64,000 bases of DNA from Liolophura sinensis (GCF_032854445.1 NC_088299.1:5433001-5497000), one strand, 5' to 3'. Positions 12,406 to 25,454 are shown, counted from the first letter of the stretch. Translations and numbers: made by a program. The notes: generated from the sequence alone by a model not told the origin.

Positions 12406-14660
12406 TTGTTTGTACCACTATTGTATTCTATTCTGCCCTCATTCCGAAAGCTTACTCAATATTTCAGGATAGGTTTCTGAGTGAAAATAATATACCAAAA
12501 AATACAATGTAATGCCATTATGAGAAATAATGCGAAAATAAACCACAAAACTGGTGTGAAAACTTGCTTAAGACTTAACTTTGCTGATGTCACTGTAATA
12601 TCTCGTTAAAATGTAAGACGTACATATCCAGTTCTCCATCCAGGTGGTCAGGGGAGGAAAATACAGCTGCAGCCGGCTTTCAATATGGCCGGAAGCAACC
12701 TTCCGGCTGAATTGATGAGATTTGGTTTGCCCACAGGGGAGAATGTCGTATTGATGTATGTTGTAGTACGTACCTGAGGGGTCTTTTGGAACGGTTGTGG
12801 GTTACATATACATCATGCGTAACGGAATAAAATTCAATATTTCCTTGATAATGATGCGTTTCGTTCTGGGGGCTTCGTTACAACATCGTGATCGCTAGTC
12901 TGCGCCTATAGGATAATTAGCCAAAATACCAAGGCCTTCCGAGGCGTACTCTGTGCTCTGATGGAAAGCGACCATCTTGATAGATTTCGGAGGGTGTTCA
13001 GAACAGAGATTCATTATATTTTATTCATTTATATATCTTATACATATGTAGCTTAGTAAAGTCAATAAAACTATTTTGCAGCTGTACAGACGAATATACA
13101 ACCAGAGTCCAAATCTGAATCATCGGCGACTAGATTCGATTCGACTGACTGACTTGTTTAGACCATACTCAAACAATTTACATTTTTACGAAGTCGGTCA
13201 GAATAATGGATGCAGAAAAACGAAAACCACCTACCTGGCAAGTTACTAGTGAATTGTCCCACTTGCGACCCAGAAATATGTAAACAATAAGTTTGGAAGA
13301 CAAGTGGTGTGCAAATGAAAGGAAACTATAGTTCTCGTCAAAATGCAATATTTACATTTTTGACACATCGTCATTTTTATCACTTTTTGTATAATTTTAC
13401 CAATTAATTTGAAGCCACTCTTTTATCGACACAATTTGAAAAAACAGCTTTGAGCAAAACCTGTATGGTATAGTTCGTATCTTTATGGCAACGAGATGTC
13501 TTGCCTGGTGCGAGAAGCAGTCAGCGCAAAAACACACTCACCGAGACTATGAAAACGTGAAAACTGTATCATGTGATTTTCTGCTTTCTTTTAACATGGT
13601 GAATAAAATAAAACGACTCTTGCAACGTTTGTAAATCTTTTATTACATTTCACACATGTAATTGTGTTTCTTTATATCGTAAGCGAATTCATAAGAATTG
13701 TTCAATTGGACGATGGCGGTCAGATTTAAGGATGGAGGAACCCGGAATGTCCTTTTTAGCCAGCGATTTTTGGCAAATTATTGATCTTCAACGACCGTTA
13801 AATTGCACAAACCGCCATAAAAGCAGTCGCCAATCGCTTATTGTCACTAAGATTCCACGAACGTGAGTTCAGGAAAACCTACAAAGTTTCTGCAAGAAGG
13901 CCGGGCTTGAATGACCATCTCGGGTTTCCTACCGACTGAGCCCCCACGCTCATTGTAAACGTGAATGCACATGTTGCATCAACACGTTGCCTGACTTTCT
14001 GGCTTTCTGGTCGTTATGTTGTTTTAGGGCCCAGTACTGTGCGTTCAAGGAAGGAAATAGAATAAAAGAATTAAGTCACTGAATAAGAATTACATTCATC
14101 AAATGCACTCCACGGAAGTAAATGTAATATAACTATACTGAAAATGTTTCATGGCTGTAATTACATGCACTACCCCGTCCGCTTTTTGTGCGAAAACAAT
14201 TTTATACAGGATAGCTTATATTTCATGTCTGTACATGTAGATGTAATGCAGTGGTGGTAACACTTACAAATGCCGTATTTGTATCAAGCGTCGTAATGTC
14301 CAGAGCCAGGTTGTCTTCAAACAAATTCGCCGTCATTTTGGTCTGTAGGCAAATAAAATGTTATTCATTTAGATCATACCTACAGGGACAAATACAGTTT
14401 CAGCATTCTATTTGGGCAGGGGAGTGGGGGGGGGGGGGACTTACTCATAATTTGCTTACACTTTGAAGTGCAAACTGTTTTCATTTTCTCATTTATTTTT
14501 ATTTTTCACGGCAGCAATCCACAATCGCGGTAAAAATAGTCCGGCATATACATGTGTATATAATTTTTCATTTAATATCAGAAAATTTGCCAATCAAAAC
14601 CTAGCCTCATACGAGCTATATCAAAACTGTATACACAGGATAAATCTCATTCAGGTATTA
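12406..14660. other. No gene recognised; one family C fragment
   Basis: Mostly AT-rich unique-looking DNA. The stretch 13,225-13,295 (ctacctggcaagttactag, gcgacccag) is a remnant of SINE-like family C. A G-run lies at about 14,428-14,439. Confidence 0.4.
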
Positions 14661-14671
14661 AGATATATCGG

Positions 14672-15432
14672 TGACTGTAGGTTTGTACCGCTGACTGTTC
14701 GTAGGTTTATACTGTCGACTGTTTCTAGGTTTATACTGATGGCCGTCTGTAGATTTATACCCGTGACTGTCTGTAGGTTTATACCGGTGACCGTCAGTAG
14801 CTTTATACGGGTGACAGTGTAAAGTTTATACTGGTGACTGTCTGTAGGTTTGTACCGGTGACCGTCTGTAGGTTTATATCGGTGACTGTCTGTAGGTTTG
14901 TACTGGTGACCGTTTGTAGGTTTATACTGGTGACTGTCTGTAGGTTTATACCGTTGACAGTGTGTAGGTTTATACCGTTGACAGTGTGTATGTTTATACC
15001 GTTGACAGTGTGTATGTTTATACCGTTGACAGTGTGTAGGTTTATACCGTTGACAGTGTGTAGGTTTATACCGTTGACAGTGTGTAGGTTTATACCGGTG
15101 ACAGTGTGTAGATTTATACTGGTGATCGTGTATAGGTTTATACCGGTGACTGTCTGTAGGTTTGTACCGGTGACCGTTTGTAGGTTTATACCGTTGACAG
15201 TGTGTGGGTTTATACCGTTGACAGTGTGTAGATTTATACTGGTGATCGCCTATAGGTTTATACCGGTGACTGTCTGTAGGTTTGTACTGGTGACCGTTTG
15301 TAGGTTTATACTGGTGACTGTCTGTAGGTTTGTACCGGTGACCGTTTGTAGGTTTATACCGTTGACAGTGTGTAGGTTAATACCGGTGACCGTCTGTATT
15401 TTTATACCGATGACCGTCTGTAGGTTTATATC
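14672..15432 (+). repeat. 24-bp minisatellite, about 31 units
   Basis: The unit is gtaggtttataccggtgact plus gtct. A block of units with ccgttgacagtgt at about 14,945-15,105 is nearly uniform, suggesting recent local spread; outside it variants alternate. Because 24 is a multiple of three, a frame of 201 codons (14834-15439) stays open and would encode an 8-residue repeat like VCRFIPVT. One extra base near 14,822 shifts the frame. I see no start context or homology to call it a gene. Confidence 0.93.
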
Positions 15433-15439
15433 AGATTAA

Positions 15440-16470
15440 ACGGCCGTTGTATGTGTTATTCTTGTCTTCGTATATTTTGATGGAGTGGGAAAAAATGCAA
15501 AAAAAGAAAAATAATAATACTAATAATAAATAAATAACACAAACATTTTGGTATTTTATTTATGAATGTCTTGTTCTCCTATGTGCAGTTTATATATGTT
15601 ATTTATAATGGTGTGGTTTTGTTATATTGACCTGATGCGCTTAGCCTTCTAACAGGAGAGTAATTTGAATTGTAAGTGTGTACCAAGTGTCAGTAAAACG
15701 GGGCCAGAGTAATGAGCTGCGCAAAGTTTGTGATAGTTTGACTTTGTGGAAAAGTCCTCAGGGCTCTGATTAGCAAAACCTTCTGTGTTCCATAAATGTC
15801 ATTATGTTTAGTAACACTGTGGATTAAGATTCTTCAAATATCGAAGTATTTAAAAAAAACTTTTAGTTTGCTTCACTTAATTTTGATTTAAACATTTCAT
15901 GTTTTATTGGCTGAAAGTGATGTTTTGATGCCCCGTTTCACAGTGATTTAACGATATCAAAAACAGAAGATTAATGCACAGCAAAACCTTGACCTCACGA
16001 AGAAACAATATGGCCTCAGATCTTTCCATAATTTTCCATAAGCCACAATGTTAACGTTTAATGTTATATCTCAGAACATGCCGTCATCAATAAACATTGG
16101 GACCTGCCTTGCCCAATCTGTGAGAAAGCGGCTAATAAAAACTTGACATAGGTTGACTCTAAAAACTTAGACCTTCTTATCCCCAGGAAGGGTGCGTAGG
16201 AACGTTAAGGGGACGCCACTCACAGCCTCATCACTTGTGTGCTCTCGCCAACGATTTCAAACTTTCATCAATAAAGCTCATAACCCCTCGAAGTTTAAAA
16301 CATTCCCAGTATTTAATGCCAAGCTTGCACCTGTACACCAATAATGGCCGTCTGCGTGCAAAAAAGACTTTATACCTTAAAAGACGTATAATAACATTCG
16401 GAAATGAAAGTTGTACAAATTCCAAATACCCTGCCGCACGGTGCCATACAGTAAACCTTCAGTAACCGTT
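15440..16470. other. No gene recognised
   Basis: AT-rich DNA; no repeat family or coding domain recognised. Confidence 0.4.
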
Positions 16471-16700
16471 CACTGATATGCAGTAATCGTTCAGTGTCGT
16501 GTAGTAATCATACATTGCCGTGCAGTTACCATGTCTTGATGTAACCGTGTTCTACCCTGAGGAAACCGCAGAGAGCCGTGCAGTAAACAAACCGTACCGC
16601 ACAGTGCCGTGCAGTGAATGTATAGTGCAGTGAATGACCATGACCGTCCAGTGAATGACCATGACCGTCCAGTGAATGACCATGATCGTCCAGTGGCTTT
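16460..16700 (+). repeat. Irregular 'cagtgccgtgcagtaa' repeat with a 21-bp core
   Basis: Degenerate cagt/ccgtgcagtaa words precede three near-perfect copies of agtgaatgaccatgaccgtcc at about 16,632-16,694. Related words recur near 17,170-17,230. Confidence 0.75.
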
Positions 16701-16729
16701 GAGCAAGCGTTCAGGGTTCGCTTGCACAG

Positions 16730-17460
16730 AGGGATAGTAAGTTTAAGTTAACCGCAAAGGTCTCCTATAGTCGCCTTGCTTACAATCGCCCCAAAATGAA
16801 CGCTACGTAAAAATACTTGTCCTAGGTAGACTGTTAGTTGGAACTTTACGACTCGATTTGTATAGATGTGCAATGCAATTGTCTCAAACACATGCTAGGG
16901 GCATTTTTTCACATGTTGTTCTTGTTAGCTGCTGAATCATTATGATGTAGAACTCTTTTGAAAGTGAAGGCAAGAAAAGTTATTAACTCGTACACAGGCC
17001 AAAGTTGTCAACGAGTCAAATGTGGCCTAGGATCGCAAATGTAACTTCAAAAATTTACAATCGCCTTTGTGCAAGCGGCGCAACATGTTTTTACAATCAA
17101 TTGTAATCTCAACTGTATCCTCCACAATTGACTGCAGCTACGATTTGTGTGTGCCAGCGACACTTGTGGCCTAGAGTAACAGTTCAGGGCTGTAGAGTAA
17201 TCGTTCAGTAAGCGTGGAGTGGCGTGCGGTGAAGGTTTTTCTGCATGTATACAAGTAATTCCTGTATTTTACAAAATCAAGAGTCTAATTTGTCTTATCT
17301 ATTTGATTGGTGTTCTACGCCATACTCAAGAATATTTCATGAGATTAGAATACGGTGCGAGATACACTGTTAATATCGCTAAACTTAGGTCATAATACGT
17401 GATCAAAGATCATATGATTTGTTGTTGTCAATTTACCTTAACGTCGAATAGAATGTGTTT
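16730..17460. other. No gene recognised; small SINE fragment
   Basis: Contains at about 17,300-17,340 a minus-strand fragment of the family A tail (gattggtgttctacgcc, catactcaagaatatttca). Nothing else identified. Confidence 0.4.
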
Positions 17461-17845
17461 ACACCAGCACTGGGCCCCTGGCCATCTCCTTCAGCTGGTT
17501 GTGCATGTGTAAAATTTCCCCTGACCCCAAATGTAAATCTTTCAATTCGAAACTGAGAGGATGGACAAATTTCTCACGAGCATTATATCTTGGACAAAAT
17601 GTTAGCGCAATTGCTTGGCGAGTGTGTTTGCTAGGCCTTTTCGCATGCAAGCATGAATGAGTTAGATACTCAGAGTGAGGCGATTGCTGGCTCCTTTGAG
17701 CTAGTGCTACAGGTTAAACAAATACGACATATGCTCTGTGTTAATAATGGATTTGACCTAAACGAGAGCCACATCAAAAAGGATATTATAATATTCTTAG
17801 CTGATAGCGTTGTTTTAACAATTAAGCTTAAAACTAAATGTACCA

Positions 17846-17981
17846 TTCGAGGTGCCGGTTCAGTGCCGGATGTGGACAGCGAGTTTGTATATTTTTCTAC
17901 TTTAGGATCAAACGTGACGGTTTGATCACAAGCGGCATTCGATGTGCCGGTTCAGTGCCGGATGTGGACAGGGAGTTTGTA
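17846..17981 (+). repeat. 46-bp direct duplication, 90-bp offset
   Basis: A block with gtgccggttcagtgccggat and gtggacag.gagtttgta occurs at about 17,846-17,891 and again at 17,936-17,981 with only a few differences. The later text (about 17,985-18,180) resembles decayed SINE sequence. Confidence 0.8.
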
Positions 17982-18189
17982 CATGTGGATTTCGTGAGCC
18001 AACGATGTTGCCGCCGGGCCGTGATCGCACTCTATCGTTCATTAATTGAACACTAAATATTTGTACGTCACATGTGGGAAGTTCGTCAATAACTTTGTAG
18101 GTAGCTGAGCCACGCTCTCAGGTAGCCTTTACCCATACTACAGGAAGCTATAAATCCTTCTCCCTTGATGTCTAATTATCCTACATTAA

Positions 18190-19800
18190 GGGATAGGACT
18201 GCGATGCAGAGTTCTCACCTAATGTCGCCAGGACTCTCCGTGCAACCCTCTCCTCAAATGTCGCGTTAGGGAGCAATGCGACATTGGGAGAGTCAACATG
18301 GCATAGTTCTCTCAATATTCACTTATAAATAAAAACACGAATATTAAAAACAAATTAAAGAGGGTGGCGTTCTGTTAAAAATCTGTGAGTTTTCTAGTTA
18401 TCAACGGAGATAGCGTTTATTTTAAGGCTAAAAGGTTGGCTCCCACTGAATAAGGGAGGGCTCATGCGTGATGGTATAGATTAGAGGAAGTGAAAGTACG
18501 AAAGATAGAAAGACAGAAAACACTGCTTGGACAAAGTGAAAAAATTATGTCCCTTGAAATCGTGGGGCTTCTAATCAACCAGTAGATGGACTAAGTTCCC
18601 CACCCACTGGTTTGCCCTATGCACTTAATACAGCGAGCGGATGGAGAAAGATGGGTGAAAATCAAAGAACGATGTTTTCTTCCGATGGATGTTGGTTTTG
18701 TCATGTTTTTTTCTGATTGCGTTAGAAGCAGTTATCAAAGCCATACAAATCACCTCATGACATTTGTGACTGTCTCACAGATGCAATGACACATTTAGGG
18801 CGAGCAATGGTGGAGTTTAAGTAATAGTTAAACTACAACCATACTCCCCTCTAAAGGCTACACGGGCGCGTTAATTTTTCCGTACTATATATGCGGCAAA
18901 TTTGTCAAATTCAACCTCAAAAATATATATCCCTTTCTTTCACGTGATACCATGCCATACCACAACATGCAGTCTGCACTTTTCTCTTCAACATATCAAA
19001 AAGTCAATCTAGCATGAGCAACATTTTGGAACTGTGGTTGGCCGGAAGTGAAGCTATCGCATTTCGTTACTTTGGTAACTTCCAAGGGGTGGGTCAATGG
19101 GCACAAAGATTTCGGTTCTGTCCAACTCAAACAAAATTCTGATACTAGTATATATTGACTAGGGGGAAAATAACGGTGCAGACATTTATAGTGTATCAAC
19201 AGCCTAAAATATCTGTATGGCGGTATTATCCAATCAGTGGCTCTTCAGTTCGGAGGCCTAAATAGCCATAAAATAACAGAATAAGCCATATATAGCATAA
19301 CTGTTTGCAGCACTAACATAATCTTTTCTGTAATAACTCGGGAAACATAGGGCATGTTCTTCTAGTTTCACAGATTGTTTAGAATTTTCTCACACATTTG
19401 CCGACTCCAGACTCCACCAATCATCAAATAATCCGGCATTCGGTTGCTTGATTGCTTTTCTTCAGGGCCATCGCTTTTTATATTATGCGGTACAATGTAA
19501 TGAAGTCATAACGTCCCTTTTTCTCAGGTCTGCTTGACACTTATAAAGTAAGAAGAAAAGAAAACAAACGATCCAAACACTTAGAATCAAACAGTTCTGT
19601 TCTTTTATTTAAGCCAACAAGGCTCAGAAGATGCTGTAATAAAAGTGTTTCGGGAGAGAGGCGTGTCACTCGATTTTTAATATATAGAGACAGCAACGCG
19701 CAAGTTCGACTGCAGCGTTGGACAGGGAATTTGTGAATTCCACGGCTCTCATTGTTGGTGATAAGATATGCTTTGAACAACGCTCATGTGGCGGTTTGCT
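18190..19800. other. No gene recognised
   Basis: AT-rich DNA without a recognisable domain or repeat. Confidence 0.4.
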
Positions 19801-19809
19801 TAGTCTAAC

Positions 19810-19980
19810 GTTCAGTGAAGATCCCTGGTTGATCCACCAAAATGATATGCATATCTGTACATCACATGTTGGAAGGTTCGTAGGTGACTTGTAAACCTCG
19901 ATGGATAATCCCGTGCAATCCGATTTCCTGCACCAGTAACTGTAAAAAATAAATAAATAAATAAATAAATAAATAAATGT
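19810..19980 (+). repeat. SINE-like repeat with (AAAT)n tail
   Basis: A degenerate body (gatccctggttgatcc, gttggaaggttcgtaggtg, gatttcctgcaccagtaac) ends in an (AAAT)n run. A similar tail occurs at about 38,400-38,482, and the body resembles 17,985-18,180. Confidence 0.5.
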
Positions 19981-20824
19981 ATGTACGGTGTTTCATGCAG
20001 CGAATGCTCGTGATCAATGAAAGCAGTAATTAGCAATGGATTATCCCGGGCTATCCGATTCTATTCTACTCTATGATCATGGTTACAAATTTTGAACATC
20101 CATCCAAATTTCAGACATTCATCGAAAAGTAGCCTTCTAACCCATTGAGATTGTCAAGTGACTGTTTACAAAGCGCCTTTTCGCTCATTCCGTCATACCT
20201 CACCAAGCTATAAAGAGTTTACAGTCAGATTATTGTTGGGTCTTTTCTGACAGTAGATCCCATGTATTGTCGCATTGACATTTATCTGAAGAGATTTTCA
20301 CTAATGCCCCAAAGTCAAATCTCTTGATGTCCCGAGCACTCGAAAGCAGTGTTGACAATAACAAGTAGATGTAAAAAAGAAACACCCACCCACACGCCGG
20401 ATGCATCTTAGTGCGATCGGAATAAACATCTGGCCTCATGTATTTGACATTCACGTGTTACATCCCAAGCCGCATTTAATATAACGGCGATATTATCACG
20501 CGTTGATTTATGGAAAGACGTGGCTGGTGACAACCTAACCTTGCCCAAGGCAGTTTGTACAGTCCACTACGTCAATGACTCAGTCGTTTGTGACCATAAA
20601 ACACTGACACTGTTTGACTTGCCTTGCTTCACATAACCCTTTCTTTCGCTCTGATACTGATAGACCTCTATTGCTTCCTTACAACTCTGCCTGTCACTGT
20701 TCGGCTTGCATTGATACATACATCTCTGCCCGATTTACAAATTTGACTTGAATTCTTTCCAAAATCACTGACTGAATACTGTTTGACTTCATGTCTTTAA
20801 TTCTTATATATTCCTACATAAACC

Positions 20825-21150
20825 ATGATTCTTCTGGTGGACTAAGCATCCCCGAACTCTGGCACCTTTGCGTTGTTTTAATGTGATTGTATGTTAAATT
20901 CTAGACCAGTGACATTTTATAAATTGCAATTAACATAGCTGTATTACTTTTTCTAACCAAATTCTGCTCAAGCGTGGGCACTAGGGGGCGTGTATTTGGC
21001 TACTACTTAAGCGTGTACATGAATATAATAAAACCCTAGCAAAGAGGACGTATTCACCAGTCATGTGTGACCATTTGCCAACTATCACACTGTCGTTGCT
21101 GCTCTGGTTTTACTCTCTGTTTTGTAGGTCTTTAATTAAATTGTAGATCT
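20825..21150 (+). repeat. Dispersed repeat family D, copy 2
   Basis: Ordered blocks shared with the other copies: ttctggtggactaagcatcc, attctgctcaagcgtgggca, ctagggggcgtg, and gtgtgaccatttgccaacta. Followed directly by a minisatellite of related texture. Confidence 0.6.
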
Positions 21151-21175
21151 ACTGCCTCCTTATAACACTGCCGGG

Positions 21176-21510
21176 AACCGTTTGACTTCCACTGCGTGCA
21201 TACAACCCTTGTCCGATACTGTATGACCGTCAATGCTTGCATACAACCCTTGTCTGATACTACTTGACCTTCATTGATTGCATACAACCCTTGTCTGATA
21301 CTGTCTGACTTTCATTGCTTGCACAAAACCCTTGTCTGATAATGTTTGACTTCCATTGCTTGCATACAACCCTTGTCTGATACAGTTTAACTTTCATTGC
21401 TTGCATACAACCCTTTTCTGATACTGTCTGATTTCCATTGCTTGCATACAACCCTTGTCACATACTGTTTAACTTTCATTGCTTGCGTACAACCTTTGTC
21501 ACCTACTGTT
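21176..21510 (+). repeat. 41-bp minisatellite, about 8 units
   Basis: Units carry cattgcttgcatacaaccct then tgtctgatactgtttgac. The word catacaaccct (or a variant) falls at 21199, 21240, 21281, 21322, 21363, 21404, 21445 and 21486, an exact 41-bp period. Confidence 0.92.
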
Positions 21511-21674
21511 TGATTTACCTGTATTGTTGTCGTGTAACTCTGCTACGGTCCGACTAGCATTGATTCCCCTTTACACTGTCAGATAACGTTTGTTTTTGTA
21601 TTGCTAATATATAAACCTGTCCGATGCTGCTTGCCTCAAGTTTAACATGCGTTGCTTCCATTCAACTGTGTCGG

Positions 21675-21840
21675 GCATCCGTGGCCGAGGAGAGTAGCAC
21701 GCCAGCACATCTCCCATGATTTAATTACTAATTAGTTTAAGCCGTACCAAAGAATATTTCAAATTCGCAACGGAGGCCAGCATTATGGTGGGAAGAAACA
21801 GCTCATGACCATCCGCAAGCTGCTGGCAGACCAATTGCTT
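21675..21840 (-). repeat. SINE family A, degenerate minus-strand copy
   Basis: aatatttcaaattcgcaac and ggccagcattatggtgggaa match the complement of the family A 3' half; parts of the tRNA-like end lie at 21,675-21,700 in rearranged order. Confidence 0.6.
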
Positions 21841-21849
21841 CCATGTAAC

Positions 21850-23195
21850 TGTGTCTGACATTGTCAGATTGTCAAAACTTTTGCACTTTACTGAGTTGGC
21901 TTAACTCTATTAAAATTTCGAAAAAATCATCGGTAGGCCTTTTCTTTTTTTTTCCATTACCCTGCCTGTCAATTAAAATAATATCTCCGATAACAGTTTG
22001 TCACTATTAAGGGTTGCACTATTTGTTTTAGAGTAACTCTAATACGCGCTCCCTTAGAAACGAAAAAGACGCAATCCTGTTCGCGGAAAGCTCTTAAAGT
22101 GGAATTTAAACTCAAAACATAAGACAATGCAACACGAATTATACAACCAGTGATCAGCTGTCACGCAATCTTTCATCAATGGGGCATGACCATACTTACG
22201 GCCACTGGAAATGGCTGTCAGTGTGCTCTTCTCTTCACGTTTCCGCCATTTTGTTTCCAGTTATTAAGCTTTCAACCCTCATAACTAACTACAAACCAAT
22301 GTATGTGTATGGGGTAAAGATGGCGCGCTTTTGTTTGAAAGCGAAATGATTTTGGGAATCCACTGACAGAATGGACGATCTGAAAACGACCCCGAAATGT
22401 GGGGTGACCACCGCTTCTCTTGATATAACACAACTTGAGGTGAAGTGTCTAGGACATGATATATGTCCTCATTAAGAAGTGGTTTTAGACAAGTATCCGC
22501 ATGTCATTGTCAGCCCCTCTGTACCCAGAATTCAATAACTCGTCCTAATCACGTGGCTGCGGGCTTCTTTCCTCGTTAATCACTCCGCCAGTGACCTCGT
22601 ATTGGAAACGTCCTAGAGGCAGTTTGACCTAAATCTTGGAGCAGGAATCTTGAGCTCCGCAGAAAAGGACGGCCTATACATGTAGTTGATCGATCCACGA
22701 TTCCAGTCAAAACACCCGGTGATTGAGTGCGCTCCTGTCTACCTTTAATTACCAGAGCTCGTGCGTGTGACATTAGTGATTAGGTTGGAATGGTGGAGCG
22801 CGGAGGTGCCATCTTTCAAAAATTCACTCTAACTCATCCGCGTGTGTGTCACCACATGACAGATTAATCATAAACAGAAACCAAAGATACCAAAGGAAGA
22901 TTGCTGACAACAACGCTTCCATCCTGCATTTTGCATTTTCGAAACAACCTTGGTCATATTTTTCCATATGTGCGTGCAGATAAGATGTTCCCTGAGGACT
23001 GCCTGTTGTCCCCGTCCAGTCCAACGAAGGCGGATAGATATGTTTCCCCGCACAGGCATGCATTATGGGAATTTCTTATGACTGAAAGACCTTCAATATA
23101 CCGCATTGTAAACGAAAAGTATAAAGCTTTAAACAGGTTTATTTACACACTGAAGAAATTAATCTGTTTTAGCAGAAAGCCTAAGAGATGCCAGA
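21850..23195. other. No gene recognised
   Basis: No domain or repeat recognised. An open frame at 22901-23209 (+) has no family likeness. Confidence 0.4.
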
Positions 23196-23204
23196 ATGTA
23201 CTCT

Positions 23205-23370
23205 GCTAATTTAACAGATTTTTATATTAAGTATAACAGCCATACTCTATCAATTCAACATAACGATTCTATTAGACTAACAGAATATGTTATAATAACA
23301 GAGTATATTCTAGCATCACTCGGACAACAGACTTTCTGTTAAAATTAACACATCAATTTTTGAGTGTAAT
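23205..23370. mobile_element. MITE-like element, copy 2
   Basis: taatttaacaga near the left end and tctgttaaaattaaca near the right end are inverted. The interior (attctattagactaacagaa) is shared with 12.23-12.41 kb. No coding capacity. Confidence 0.45.
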
Positions 23371-24270
23371 AAATTATGTTTATAGTCCCATAGATATGAA
23401 AATGGGCCTTGCTGTTCTTGACGTTAATGTTAACGGTGACCGGTTTCAGTGAACAACCAAGCCAATTTCACGATGAAATTCTATCAATTAGAAAAACAGG
23501 ACACTTATCTAACAGTTGACAGTTGGTTTCAAATTTACAACCTCTTCATTTAATCCCTTGAGTACTAAGCATTGTGATAAGCAGGAAGAAACTAGATTTA
23601 CTTATTTTTAACTCATGTTTTGCGACTTTTCCGAGGTTATCCGAGTTATATGATGGCGATTAACATTACATTAACATGCCTCATTGAAGCACCACCCTGA
23701 TGTATTCATGAGTGCTAGTTTAAGAGCTTCTGACGTAATAAAAAAAATCAAAAACATTTGGTTTTCTTTCTTAATATATATTTTAGGATGTGCCCTAACA
23801 GGTAAAATTACTAGGATGCCTCTCAATATTTTTTGGGGAGGGGCATAAAATGAATTTAATCTGCATTTTTACTAGGGTCTCACCAGCCCTATTAAGTGAT
23901 CTGCGGTAGTGACGTCAACTTTGATAATTGTCAAAACAACTCGGTGAAGGAGTGAACGACTCAGAATGAGTGGGAGGTGGGGTTCTAAGGTGGTCCCGCA
24001 TTGCCATTAAATTAAGTTCACCCATGAGCTCAGTGAAGTTAGCTCAAGATTGCAACATAACATTCAAACCATATTCGAAAGAATGCAGCTCGTGCAGCTA
24101 TGAATATGGAGTTGAATATTGTGTTGGAATCTCCTGCTAACTTCATCGAACTTCATCGATGAATTAATTTCCGAAAATGTCCGACTATTAGCCGAAACCA
24201 TGCATAACGAGTGAAGTTAGACTGCGGTTCGCAGTTAGCGGTTAGCTATTCAATTGGGTCAAGTCGTTAT
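23371..24270. other. No gene recognised
   Basis: AT-rich DNA without recognisable features. Confidence 0.4.
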
Positions 24271-24279
24271 TTGTATAAA

Positions 24280-24800
24280 TCTCCATTAACACTGCACCTA
24301 CAGACATCATATTTGTTACATTAATAAAACTTAAAGCGGCCTATCACGAAATGTCAACAATTCCCCGATTCTGACACCAGATGGCGCTTCTGTCAATAAC
24401 ATTCTGAGTAGCAGTCTGGACCATATCTCCATTAACACTGCACCTACAGGCATCATACTTGGTACATTAATGACACTTAAAGCGGCCTATCACGAGATGT
24501 CAATAATTCCTGATTATGACACCAGATGGCGCTTCTGTCAATAACATTCTGAGTAGCAGTCTGGACCATATCTCCATTAACACTGCACCTACAGGCATCA
24601 TACTTGGTACATTAATGACTCTTAATGTGGGCTATCACTTAGTGCCAATAATTCCCGATTCTAACACCAGGGGGTGCTTCTGTGAATAGCAGTCTGAGTA
24701 GCAGTCTGGCCCATATCTCCATTAATACCGCACCTACAGACATCATACTTGCAACATTAGTGACATTTTATACGGGCTATCACGAGATGCATATTATTCC
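24280..24800 (+). repeat. 145-146 bp tandem repeat, about 3.6 copies
   Basis: The phrase ctccattaacactgcaccta recurs at 24281, 24427, 24572 and, with a change, 24717. The unit also holds tatcacgagatgtcaataat and accagatggcgcttctgtca. The second and third copies are the most alike. Confidence 0.93.
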
Positions 24801-24807
24801 TGATTCA

Positions 24808-24978
24808 AACAGAGTCTGGGGGAAACCCACGACCATCTGCAGATTGATTGCAGACTTTTCCACGTACGGCAGGAGAGGAAACCAGTATACGCTGGACTCA
24901 CAGCCACTGCATGGTGAGAGGCTCTTAGGTTATTGCGCTGTGCTGGCACGCTAACAACCTCAGCCATGAAGGACCCCG
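24808..24978 (-). repeat. SINE family A, 5' half
   Basis: Complement of the family A head and middle: gggggaaacccacgaccatc, then ttccacgtacggcaggaga, and the tRNA-like head as ggttattgcgctgtgctggc. The 3' half is missing; the 145-bp tandem repeat abuts it. Confidence 0.75.
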
Positions 24979-25284
24979 CGCTGATGATAAGTTGACACAT
25001 AGTAACATTAGCTTCTATGTTTTCCGCTTATCGGTGAATACAATATATGAATTCTTTGCAAAGATTAAGGAATGCTGAAACAACGACAAAAAGAAATAGT
25101 TTTCCCATGCACGAACGAACATTTCAGACATTTTTTTTAGAGTATAGCCTACGGAACCAGATTCGAAATATTGGACAAAAACATTAGTCATTTAATAAAT
25201 ATTTAGTTATTTTAAAATCCATGATATCAGATTCAGTTGTGTTACATATTCCCTCTGACATATGGTGGGAGGCGGGGGGCGGGG

Positions 25285-25370
25285 TCATCCCCCACCATAA
25301 TGCTGGCCGCCGTGGTATAAGTGAAATATTCTGGAGTACGGCATAAAACATCAATGGAATAAATAAATAA
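25285..25370 (+). repeat. SINE family A, 3' tail
   Basis: ccaccataatgctggccgcc, gtataagtgaaatattc, and gagtacggcataaaacatc end in an (AAAT)n run. Confidence 0.85.
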
Positions 25371-25454
25371 ATATGGTGGAAGGAAACGCTTCATTCCTTC
25401 GTTCCACCTCATTGCTCCATTTCATTTTCCCATCGTGTCATGCCATTGTTTCAC

